From assembly GCA_022592435.1 (NCBI GenBank), contig JABYQS010000273.1, positions 1-37,724 on the forward strand: a stretch of 37,724 nt of DNA, given 5' to 3'. Each line of letters opens with the position of its first letter. Position 1 is the first letter of the stretch. This document shows positions 1 through 8,471 of this stretch, one piece after another. The notes under the pieces were generated by a model. The model was not told the origin of the DNA, searched no databases, and was given only the letters and a program-made list of their open reading frames with translations. Both the position numbers and the translations under genes were made by a program. Source of the DNA: Cerioporus squamosus (Eukaryota > Basidiomycota > Agaricomycetes > Polyporales > Polyporaceae).

Positions 1-281
1 CCGACCCCTCATTCTAAAGGTCGTTCCGCGGCATGTCAGCTTCCCCTAACCATTGAGACTGACTTCAGGCTGTAGGTCGAAAACGCTGAAGCTACTTGAC
101 ACAGTTCACTCTTCTATGCAGAAGTCGAACGGGTTCGCTGGCGTGTCCATCGAGGGACTTGCTAGTACGATCTCTCGATATGCTCAAGGTCCGTCATTAA
201 GCAGCGTATAACATTGGGGTATCGCGATACATCTAGTCATACATTCAGCACAACTTCTTACACTGCAGCGACGACGGCCCT
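1..281. other. window edge, no gene seen
   Basis: I see no supported coding region here. The stretch lies downstream of the minus-strand CsbD-like gene and probably holds its 3' UTR. Confidence 0.4.
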
Positions 282-728
282 TCAGACGCTTGGCTTGTTT
301 GCCTCCTGCTGCATCTGTCCCTTGTCATGACGGACGTTGCCTGAGAACGGCCCTGTAAGCACGATGTCGACACGTCCGGATGATCACAAGAGCACTTACC
401 AGACATCTCCTGCTGGCGGTCGCCCTTGACGGCGCCGACGACAGCGTCGACCTTGCCGCTCACGCGGTCGGCGGCGCCCTCGACGTACTGCTTGGCCTGG
501 GCGGCGTTGTATTCGGCCTCGCCCTGGGCGTGCTCCTCCTTGCCAGATTGCGACCAGGAGGTGGCGCCGGTGAGGTCACCGATCGTCTCGACGACGGTAC
601 CCTTAAGAGAGTGGTACTGGCCAGTGGTCTTGCTGTGGCAAGACGTCAGCTTCGTGCGAGGTCGCGCCCTTAAGTACTTGTGAGACTTCGACTCACCTGG
701 GCTCGTTGGTGTTCGTGTTAGAAGACAT
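282..728 (-). CDS. CsbD-like stress-response protein, copy 1 (107 aa, 3 exons)
   Basis: This is a small hydrophilic protein of the CsbD/YjbJ-like family. Such proteins are induced by general stress in bacteria and are common in fungi, but their biochemical role is unknown. The exons 697-728, 400-632 and 282-340 join in frame to give 107 residues. Introns are 633-696 (GTGAGT...CACAG) and 341-399 (GTAAGT...CTCAG). Family hallmarks are [37 protein letters not shown] and the [18 protein letters not shown] segment, followed by VRHDKGQ. There is no signal peptide or membrane segment. Gene structure is nearly identical to the plus-strand copy at 1231-1683: both middle exons are 233 nt and the intron phases match. 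The two copies are therefore recent paralogues in inverted orientation. A TATAAAG motif (805-811, read on the minus strand) lies about 80 nt upstream of the ATG. Confidence 0.85.
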
Positions 729-1230
729 GACGAGAAGTAGTTGAGGTAGTGGGTAGCAGTGGGTTAGGCTGATGTGTGTGGTGAAGTCGCGTCTTTATGG
801 CCGACTTTATACCGCGCACGACAGGCCGGGAGTTGTCCGACTTGCGTCCGAGTGCGTCATCGTCGGACACGGAGCTCAGAGTGCGCCACGTCGTCGTGCT
901 AGCAACTGTACATGTGAGCACAGTCCAGAACTGTCCGTGCGGGCCAACGATGCGCCAGCGACTAGGATGGCGAGTGACGTAGAGTGACGAAGGGTGGGGC
1001 CCGCAGTAGGCGTTGTGTCGATGACGCCAATGTCCTTAGATCCCTTACTCGATTCGGCGCGTGACGTCACCGGGCCCTTGATTGCTCGTCCACCGACCTC
1101 GCGCGTGGAAGCGCGTCCCTCGCGGTACATAAGGTCTCCGCTTCTCTGTGTCGGTCCTCAGCAATCCTCAGCCCACTCACACACCATCCACTTTTCGACT
1201 CACACAACCACTTCACTTCTTACGACCATC
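729..1230. promoter_or_regulatory. bidirectional promoter between two CsbD-like genes, with a perfect CRE
   Basis: Both flanking genes are transcribed outward from this 502-bp segment. It contains a perfect palindromic CRE, TGACGTCA, at 1062-1069 and a second TGACGT core at 975-980. These are binding sites for ATF/CREB-type bZIP factors, which in fungi include the stress regulator Atf1. A TATAAAG on the minus strand (805-811) suits the left gene. A weaker TACATAAG at 1126-1133 lies about 100 nt before the right ATG. No coding potential was recognised. That bZIP factors actually control the pair is inference. Confidence 0.6.
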
Positions 1231-1683
1231 ATGTCTTCCAACAACACTGGCGAGCCCAAGTACGTCTCTTCCTCCGCGCGTTCGCGTCAACGCTGTGCTG
1301 ACTGTACGCGGTTTGAACAGCAAGACCACCGGTCAGTACCACTCCGTGAAGGGCACGGCCGTCGAGACCATCGGCAACCTCACCGGCGCCCAATCGTGGC
1401 AGCAGTCCGGCAAGGAGGAGCACGCCCAGGGCGAGGCCGAGTACAACGCTGCCCAGGCCAAGGGCTACGCTGAGGGCACCATCGACCGCCTCGGCGGCAA
1501 GAAGGATGCCGTCGTCGGTGCTGTGACTGGCGATCGTCAGCAGGAGGCTTCAGGTGAGTTATAGTTATACGCGCTCTTCGGGTTGCATATGGTCGGGGGT
1601 GCTGACCTGCGCTCGATGTCCTTCCAGGCAACGTCCGTCATGACAAGGGTCAGGTTCAGCAGGAGTTCAACAAGAACGCATGA
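1231..1683 (+). CDS. CsbD-like stress-response protein, copy 2 (105 aa, 3 exons)
   Basis: This is the paralogue of the minus-strand copy. Exons 1231-1259, 1321-1553 and 1628-1683 join in frame to give 105 residues. The first intron starts GTACGT and the second GTGAGT; both end in AG. The protein starts MSSNNTGEP and carries [39 protein letters not shown], a [18 protein letters not shown] segment and a C-terminal [16 protein letters not shown]. It lacks membrane segments and is rich in charged and polar residues, as usual for this family. The ATG follows a pyrimidine-rich leader ending ACCATC. The exact function is unknown. A role in stress tolerance is inferred from the family and from the CRE-bearing promoter. 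Confidence 0.87.
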
Positions 1684-2067
1684 AGATTTGACTGTCTATG
1701 TATGATTGGGATACTGGATGTACGATAGAGCATACCATACTGTATCGCTGCAGAACTTTAATGCAAGGCATTGCGCATATATAACCAGTCGGACTCAACT
1801 CGGAGTGCATGCGGTCACAGAAGATGCCCGTTGTGGAGTCAGTACTCTGACGGGTCACTATCTAAGTACCATCCGATGCCTACGCCGTGCAATCTGTTCC
1901 ATATCTCCATTCGTCGTGTCATCTATGTGCTCTCGAGGATCGGGATAGCGGGTATGATAGGCTGGCGGTCGAGAAAGCGATCCTCGGGTATGTCGGGTAT
2001 TCTCTTGCTTTACCGTCTTCGCCTCAATCGTAGTCATAGACATCGGTGAGTAGAGACGCACTGGCAG
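1684..2067. other. intergenic, no gene seen
   Basis: This is the 3' flank of the CsbD-like gene. Short overlapping reading frames on both strands show no recognisable motif or splice-consistent structure. The stretch ends at the inverted-repeat element. Confidence 0.4.
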
Positions 2068-2284
2068 CATCAGTAAAGTGCAAAAAGTCTGAGAACTCTG
2101 AGAGTTCTTCCACAGATGTCCTCAGAGGTCAGAAATGTCAGACCTCAGAGGCCCCTTCCAAAACATAATAATATTCATTTTCCACCATGGTGAAGCATGG
2201 CTCTGAGGTCTGTTGACCTCTGTGAACTCTGAATTTGACTTTAAGAGTTCTCAGAGCTTTCAGACTTTTCACACTTTACTGATG
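2068..2284. mobile_element. MITE-like non-autonomous element with terminal inverted repeats
   Basis: The ends form an imperfect terminal inverted repeat of about 40 bp. The left end reads CATCAGTAAAGTGCAAAAAG and the reverse complement of the right end reads CATCAGTAAAGTGTGAAAAG. Inside, CTCAGAGGTC-type words recur in both orientations, so the whole 217 bp could fold into a long hairpin. The centre is AT-rich and non-coding. Size, lack of coding capacity and TIRs fit a MITE mobilised by a DNA transposase elsewhere in the genome. A CAGT-type terminus resembles some hAT-like ends, but I could not see a convincing 8-bp target-site duplication, so the superfamily is open. Confidence 0.7.
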
Positions 2285-2803
2285 AGAGCGCCACAAGGGT
2301 TACGAGTGTCGATTAGAGCGAAACACAGAGGCCGCGCATGCGTTGAGTATTGAGATGTCATGAAGAGTCGAATGGCGATGGGATGCGAAACACTGGATGC
2401 TGAGGTCGGAAGTCGTATCTGCTGGTGTTGACGAGGGCGGCGCAGGCTCTTCCATCTGGGTGGGTCCGGTGAGGATAGTTCGCGTGCCAAAGCAAATTTT
2501 TTGCGCATAGAATGCACTCTCACCTGGATCTTCCCATTCCGGGGGTGGTTGCGGAACAGTCTTCGCATAGTCCAGCCATATCTTCCGATTCGCGGCATGT
2601 ACCGTCTCCGCAATGGCGCTGGCCTGGGAGAGGCTCATCTACCGCCACCGATGTGGTGTGAGAGAATGACACCCGGTCCAAAGACTGTTGGAGGGCTCAC
2701 CTCCCATTCCGGAGATGTTTCCAGAACCGGCTGCGCAATTTCCACCAAGTCTTCGCAATGGTACTGGTCTCAGAGGGCAGCGTCTAGCAGTATCGCCAAA
2801 CTA
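2285..2803. other. intergenic with a weak minus-strand ORF and a degenerate repeated unit
   Basis: A minus-strand reading frame at 2300-2638 could encode 112 residues starting MSLSQASAIAETVHAANRK, but no domain is recognised. A related sequence word occurs twice: around 2530-2580 and around 2705-2765. On the minus strand both read TGCGAAGACT..., then a GCGCA- or GCA-containing stretch, then CCGGAATGGGA. The unit may be decayed coding sequence. I do not call a gene. Confidence 0.3.
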
Positions 2804-4345
2804 TTATGAGTAAGTTCTTATATGCCCATGCACGTCTAAGGGCTCACCTTGGTACCCTGCGGGGAGGCACCCGCCACGAAGCATGGGTAAAACTGGTGGC
2901 AACCATACGTGAGCTGCCGCATGATGCAGGTCAGTGACTAGTAGATACTCACACTGCGTGCGAATGTGAAGTTGATCGTGTAACACAGGCAAGCTAGTGC
3001 TGATCAACTCGGGCCAGCTGTCCTTCTCCGGCGACATGAATGGCCCAGACTTCTTCACAGATTCCCAGTCCTCCAAGACCACTGCGATGAGGGCGTCGGA
3101 GGATATGGCCTTCAGCTGCTCCTGCATCTCCTCATAGAAAAGCAGCTGTATGATTGCTGAACGCAAAGGCCACTTGACTTTGCTGAAGCAAAAGAGGAGT
3201 TTGAAGGAGAAGAAGCGGAGCGAGCGTGCGGACCTAAGAGCTGAGATGGCAGAAGAAATGAATCGGCGGTAACTGTCGCAAATATGAGCTGGAATCTGTA
3301 TATCTTCTTCCTCATACCACAATTTGTGGGCCTGGTACCTGAAACCCAGATTGATGTTGACATGGAGAAGCTCGAGAGCGGGAAGGGTCGACTCAAAATC
3401 GGAGTGTATGCCTGAAGCATGGAAGTGAGCTGGTGAACGGCGCGCCTTCGTCTGTGTGACGCACCGAGAACTGGATCCGGATCTTGTGGTGTGTGGTGGC
3501 CCTTTACCTTTCCCAACTGCATGACGAAACACAATTGCATCACACGGTCCCCAAAAATACCTGGCGGCGGGAAACTCTCCGACTGCAAGTACATTCCCTG
3601 GTGTACTAGTCAATGTCCGCCCTCGATGTCGGAGCCAAGTGGCACTCGCACCTACCCCCAGTGTAAGATGCCGAAGCTGTTGACACCGCCGAGGCCGAAG
3701 GAGTTGCATCATGTGTAGCTTCTCGCATTCGCATGCGAAACTCGAAGACGGACCAATACTGCCTGTCGGATCTCCTGCATTGATGTCGTGGTGAAGAGTC
3801 AGAGAGCGTAGGTTGTCGAGAGACCAGATGATGCAGAATATATTGGTTAGCGGCAGAGAGCAGTTCCATAACATCAAGTTCTGGATAGGATAATGGGTGA
3901 TGAGGGAGGGGAAGACAGGTGGGTAGTCCTGGGAGAGGTCGAGGTTGTACAAGTTCAGGGTATCCAAACGTTGCAGATGCCGGAGGAGGAAGCCTTGTGC
4001 GAATGGAACATAGGACGACCTTCGGTATGGGTAACGGGAAGTTATCCAAGGTTGGTAAAACCCCTCAACCTCGAGCTCGTGGACGAGGCTCGCCAGGAAA
4101 GGCTGCTCAATGAGCGTCCTAACAAGCAGCGAGGTGGCGGCTTCTGAGGGTAGGTGCACTCTACGGTAGAGCATACGGCGGCTCCTAGGCAGCCAGGAGC
4201 TGCAGACAAGAGCACAGTTCCAAAGAGTCGGGTAGTGGGAGCGGGGATTGAACACTCCGAAATTGGGAGGGGAACCAGCATAGTCGATCACCATCTTGCA
4301 AATTTCTGTCGGAAGGCATAGGTCCCAGACTGAGGAAAGGAGCAT
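2804..4345 (-). CDS. F-box-like domain protein (about 500 aa)
   Basis: The open frame runs 513 codons from the ATG at 4345. The N-terminus, LPTEICKMVIDYAG then LWNCALVCSSWLPRSRRMLYRRV (residues about 11-61), matches the F-box pattern of basidiomycete proteins. F-box proteins bind Skp1 and bring substrates to SCF ubiquitin ligases. The rest is a weak leucine-rich-repeat-like array (LDTLNLYNLDL, LDNLRSLTLH, LPALELLHVNINL), the usual substrate-binding architecture. The middle (residues about 230-300) reads less like protein and may contain an intron. Near the C-terminus a 45-nt segment (GTGAGT...CTGAC...GGCAG, about 2908-2952) looks like an intron whose removal keeps the frame. A TATATAC element (4411-4418) sits about 70 nt upstream of the ATG. 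Exon structure is uncertain and the substrate is unknown. Confidence 0.6.
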   Translation of the reverse strand: MLLSSVWDLCLPTEICKMVIDYAGSPPNFGVFNPRSHYPTLWNCALVCSSWLPRSRRMLYRRVHLPSEAATSLLVRTLIEQPFLASLVHELEVEGFYQPWITSRYPYRRSSYVPFAQGFLLRHLQRLDTLNLYNLDLSQDYPPVFPSLITHYPIQNLMLWNCSLPLTNIFCIIWSLDNLRSLTLHHDINAGDPTGSIGPSSSFACECEKLHMMQLLRPRRCQQLRHLTLGVGASATWLRHRGRTLTSTPGNVLAVGEFPAARYFWGPCDAIVFRHAVGKGKGPPHTTRSGSSSRCVTQTKARRSPAHFHASGIHSDFESTLPALELLHVNINLGFRYQAHKLWYEEEDIQIPAHICDSYRRFISSAISALRSARSLRFFSFKLLFCFSKVKWPLRSAIIQLLFYEEMQEQLKAISSDALIAVVLEDWESVKKSGPFMSPEKDSWPELISTSLPVLHDQLHIRTQCEYLLVTDLHHAAAHVWLPPVLPMLRGGCLPAGYQGEPLDVHGHIRTYS

Positions 4346-4797
4346 CTGGCGCAGGTTCGCGGGGTAGGTACGGTTGAGGGTAGGTAACTAGACCAGCCCA
4401 GTGTCGAGAGGTATATACTGTTTGGAGGCTGTGTGTACAGCTCTTTGCAAAATCATTGTTGTTGAGACTCCGACAACGCGTGCACACGTTTGACACGATT
4501 AATTCCAAAAAATCGAATAAATCACTGAACTCTTGCACGCTTTGTATCTACCTCTGTAGGGCCCGTAGCGGCCTGAAAATACATACATACATTGTCCACT
4601 TCCAGTCCTGCGTGTGCAGCGAGTTTGAGGCGATTCAGACAAGAGCTGAGGGTGCTGTACACAGAAGAAGTCCGCCGCGCGCGGCCGCCAGACCGTCAGG
4701 CTGCGCCCTCTTGCTCTTGCTCACGACATGGTCATCTTCAACACTGCCCTCTCCTCTGACCTCGCACTTGCTTTGAGGCGTTGAACCGGTGCTCGCC
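4346..4797. promoter_or_regulatory. divergent intergenic region with TATA element
   Basis: This lies between the minus-strand F-box gene and the plus-strand disordered locus. A TATATAC box at 4411-4418, read as CAGTATATACC on the minus strand, fits the F-box promoter. The rest shows no recognised gene. Confidence 0.4.
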
Positions 4798-6488
4798 ATG
4801 GTGGCTCGGACTCACTCCAGCATGACATCCAACACTGCTGGCAGCGACTGCGAGGAACCGGCCTCCGACGACCCTGAACTCGGACAAGACCCGGCTTCCG
4901 AGCAATCTGACACCTCGTCCAACGGCGATATGGATCCGCACAAGGCTACCTTTGAGTATGAGCCTACGTATCAGTGGGAGACAGGGCCGGCAGATTGGCA
5001 GGCTGAGGACTCGGAGGCTGAGGAGGCTGAGGAGGCAATAGAGGTGAAGTATGAGGAGCACCAGTCTGAGGCTTTGGGGAGTTCTGGTGAGTACTCAGTG
5101 GCCTCTTAGCATCATGTCCCCTGCTTGAAGTATCACTTCCAGTAGGGGACTCGGACACTGATGAATTCCCAGAGACTGGAGCGGAGATCATCGAGAGCCT
5201 CAAGAGTTTGCCGCTCAAGATCAAGATTCCCACTGCTTCCCAGCTCAGTCCACAGAAGAAGACTGTGCCGCAGTCTTCTGTTGGGGCGAAGGCTCCATGG
5301 TTGAAAGCCTCACCTAAGAAATGCCTCCTCGTCGCCAAAATCTCAAAGAAAGTTGCACTCGCCAAGAAGGCTGTCGCTCAAGGGAAGGGTCATGCAAGCC
5401 TGGAAGCCAAAGCACCTCCACAGGTGGGAAGGGTAGTACACCCTCGAAGGCCATGTCTACGAAGAAGGCCTGCATTGCGCGCACCTCAAAACCCCCTTCC
5501 AAGCTGTCTTCAAAGCAGGGATCATCGTCATCTGCCAAGGTTGACGATGTCAGTGAGTGGCAGTTCTTTGAAATCACTGCGCCCACTCCGGTTGAGCCGT
5601 GGGACACAAAACCAGCTCGGGGCAGGGGTCATCACTGTTCTTGCGCAACACGCTGTCGCCGGTGTCCACCACTTCTTCATTGACCACTGCTTCCGGTTCG
5701 TCGCTAGGGAGCATCGACAACATCCATCTGGCGTTGGTGGTCATGGGCGGCCAGTTGTCAGATGGTCCGGCCTCCAACTCAGTGTGTCACCTGCAGGTGT
5801 TCTGTCCACCGTCAATGCTGATTCACAGTATGGACAGGCTGACTCCCTTGAGGTGGAAAAGACTCATGGACCTCGAGCCAACGTCTACGCTGACTATCAA
5901 TGCGAATGGTGTTCGAAGCAGTCTTGCACGCCCCGAAGGTCATCAGTTGCTGACAAGCAAGATTGGCTCGAAGGAGACGACACTGCGCCCTCGAAGGTCA
6001 AAGCTGTTGAGCGTCATACGGCAGTGCGCACAAGCCATCTAGTCCGGAAAAGCATTCGGCTGACAAACTCGTAGATGGTTGCCACTGCAGAAGAGTGCAC
6101 GCCTGCTGACATGGACGCCATCCTGAGGAACCCCGTTGACTACATGGATTTCTCCTTTCTTGGTCACAGCGAAGAGGAAAGTGAGCTAGAGGAAGCCACG
6201 GGCAGCTCAGGTCAAGACTCGAGCATCCCCCCACCCCCATCCCCCACTTCCGTGGCTTGCTTGGTGTACGCGACACCACCAACGTCGCGTCTGCAGTCAC
6301 CCTCTTGCATACCCAAATCGGAGTGTTGCTCGTCTCCTGTCACGGTGTTTGTCACCGCGCCAAGCTCCCCGATGTACGCGGCTCCATTGCGAACCTGCAA
6401 CTGTTCCGGGGCAAGGCAGTACTATCCTCTCTGGTCTTCCTGGACCTTGGTGTGGTACCGCTTTCACGACAGAAATCCTCTCATGTAA
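4798..6488 (+). pseudogene. disordered acidic/lysine-rich protein, frame broken (pseudogene or sequence error)
   Basis: The start at 4798 has a good context (GCCATGG). Exon 1 (4798-5086) encodes an acidic, disordered chain with DSEAEEAEEAIE. A standard intron (5087-5142) leads in phase into GDSDTDEFPETGAEIIESLK, followed by a lysine-rich, AKKAVAQGKG-like stretch. The coding-like signal then moves through all three frames: frame 0 to about 5430, then one with SKPPSKLSSKQGSSSSAK (about 5430-5620), then one with VSTTSSLTTASGSSLGSID (about 5600-5790), then frame 0 again to a TAG at 6072. The same frame reopens at once with a 137-codon stretch from 6075 containing EEESELEEATGSS. Every shift equals one missing base. 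I do not recognise a family. Composition resembles a nuclear disordered protein. It may be a real gene damaged by assembly errors, or a relic. Confidence 0.35.
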
Positions 6489-6609
6489 CATACTATAGCA
6501 CCGCTGTCTTTCAATGCCAACAGTCCATCAATGTACCCTCAGTACAACCTATTGTCGGGTACAGAGAGATATATACATATACATTATACAAGCATTGGCC
6601 ACTCCCACA

Positions 6610-6717
6610 ATGAGTCTGCTCTCAGCGCATGAGCTTGATACGAGCAAGTTAGCTGCTTTCCGGAGAGGAGTGAACAAACTCCGACTCAACGCAGAGCATT
6701 GTGAGGAAAAAGGTTGA
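6610..6717 (+). CDS. possible 35-aa small ORF after a TATA-rich tract
   Basis: The ATG at 6610 opens a 35-codon frame (MSLLSAHELDTSKLAAFRRG...EEKG, stop 6715-6717). It sits 20-40 nt after an AT-rich tract with repeated TATATAC/TATAC words (about 6565-6590). No homologue or domain is recognised. It could equally be chance sequence in the 3' flank of the preceding locus, between it and the tRNA gene. Confidence 0.2.
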   Translation: MSLLSAHELDTSKLAAFRRGVNKLRLNAEHCEEKG

Positions 6718-6735
6718 AGCCGACAAAAGGTAACT

Positions 6736-6827
6736 TGACCACCGCAGGGGTCGAACCTGCAATCTCCTGATCATTCGGACACACCGGACCATCGTAGTCA
6801 GACGCGTTGCCATTACGCCAGGCGGCC
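6736..6827 (-). tRNA. tRNA-Arg(ACG), with a 20-nt intron
   Basis: On the minus strand the gene runs from GGCCGCC (acceptor 5' arm) to GGTGGTCA, with A box TGGCGTAATGG and B box GGTTCGACCCC. The anticodon loop reads CTACGA, then 20 extra nt at 6772-6791, then A, which places the intron exactly after nucleotide 37. Removing it gives a 72-nt tRNA identical in sequence to the intronless copy at 15858-15929. Loop CTACGAA gives anticodon ACG (inosine at the wobble position reads CGU/CGC/CGA). A TTTT tract about 8 nt beyond the 3' end is the Pol III terminator. Confidence 0.93.
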
Positions 6828-8471
6828 ATGTATTTATGCACCCATATGTCCATGCCATGGGTTGGTCACGCGATTGAGTATCGACGCTCACTCTTTACCG
6901 GCTGGTATGTTCTTCTCTGGGCTTGGATTCATGGTGAACGCGTGACACATACGAACCTCCACTTGGACAACCGGAACAGGCTCCGAAGAAGGTCAAGATC
7001 GACTGAACGACTTGGGGGGCCAGCTGTACTCGAGCACTTACTGGACGAGACGTTGTTGTACAGAGTACTTACCTGTACTTACAATACTTACTTACCGGAC
7101 CAAGTTGAGGGGAAGTGATCGGTGAGATCGGTGAGTTTGAGATCGGAGCACTTGAATACTTCATGTGATTACTTGAGAACGCACGAGCGCCGTCGAGTGG
7201 GTCCCTCCGACTCCCCAGAAGCTGGTCAAAGAGGTTGCAGCGCAAAACGCCGAACGCTCGGACTTGAATTCGAGAAGAAGCCCCGAGGCTCGCGGTTAGG
7301 GAGGTGCGGGGAAAGTCACAAGTGCACGGAAGCCGTCCTACGGCCCAGGGAATTGACTCCGTCCTCCTCCGGAGGACGGAGCTGCGGTGCGGCAAGGACG
7401 GAGGTGTTTCACAGGTGTTTCGGCAGTGCCAGCTCTCGCTCGGACCTTGGCTCTGGTTGGCATGACTCTACAGTGCTCTCACTCAGCGTGGGCTCGTATT
7501 CTCCCAGCGGTGCGGGGACGGAGGTCAAGTGACCCATGGCCGCAGTCGCATTGCCCGCGGGCATGAGAATGCGAAACGGGGCGCGAACGGCGACTGGCCT
7601 GGCAGGGAAGGACGACACCGCACGGCGGGGGATTGCTGGTCATGCACTGACATTCCCCGCATCCGTGGACACCGCCCTTGATGAGCTTACGACAAGGTGC
7701 GACAGCGGTGCGGGGGCGCGGGGATCCGAGAGGGTGCGGGGATGACGCTGAGCTCGCCACCGCGCTCCTCGGCCTCGACCGTGTGTGGACCGCGTATGTG
7801 GGGAATGAGGAGAGGGCGGAATGGCGAAGGTGGCTAAAGTGGTGTGCTCGCGGGCTCCGCGAGGAGAGGAGGGAAGACTCGGGAGGACGAGGCGTTCACG
7901 CGTCCCGGCTGATGGCTGCACCTCGGAGCATCTCGAGGTCCGTGCGGGCCGTGGTGTGCAGTCGCCTGCGGGCTCGTCGTGGCCTGCTCGACGTGGGTTT
8001 CGAGCCTGTTTTCCTTGCGTGGTGTGCACGAAATGGAGAAGAGGGAGAATGTATACTCGGATAATCGATAGAGACGCAGCGCGGGGGCATCGATGAAAAA
8101 TGGCGGAGGGCGGGCGGAATGAGCAGCCGGCGGCGCATGTGCAAAAAAGGCACGTGGCTCGGATGAGCGCGGGCGGACCTGGCATCGCCGCCAACGAACT
8201 CTCCACCGTCTCCCATCTTCCCCTCGCCGTCCATGGCGACCCTCTAGTCGCTGTCCCCGTCCTCGTCGTCGTCGCGCACAGTCTGCAGGCCCAGTGCCCC
8301 AGGCTGCTCACCCTCGATTCAGGTCATCAGACCGGTCCATACACTCCCCCTCGGATCCTCGCTGCCGACACCTCCCGGAACCTAGTTGACTTCTCGAACT
8401 TTTCTCCCGCCCTGCTTGCTCTAAATCACCCAGGCACCTCTCTCTCGAGTCTCTCCTCCCCGACGACTCCC
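6828..8471. other. long intergenic / 5' region of REG1-like gene; short perfect hairpin
   Basis: No gene is supported. Around 7066-7096 there are several ACTTAC repeats. A perfect 10-bp inverted repeat with a 3-nt loop lies at 7358-7380 (TCCGTCCTCC, TCC, GGAGGACGGA), and GACGGAG words recur nearby (about 7375, 7398, 7518). From about 8200 the plus strand becomes pyrimidine-rich, as expected of the leader of the REG1-like gene. Overlapping frames here are long only because the DNA is GC-rich. Confidence 0.4.
7358..7380. repeat. perfect 10-bp inverted repeat
   Basis: TCCGTCCTCC and GGAGGACGGA flank a TCC loop. It is non-coding, in the long spacer upstream of the REG1-like gene. The role is unknown and it may be chance in GC-rich DNA. 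Confidence 0.5.

Noticed and set aside
7640..8311. 223-codon minus-strand frame upstream of the REG1-like gene
   Set aside because: Arg/Pro/Ser-rich, no domain, overlaps the probable promoter and leader; long only because GC-rich DNA has few stops.
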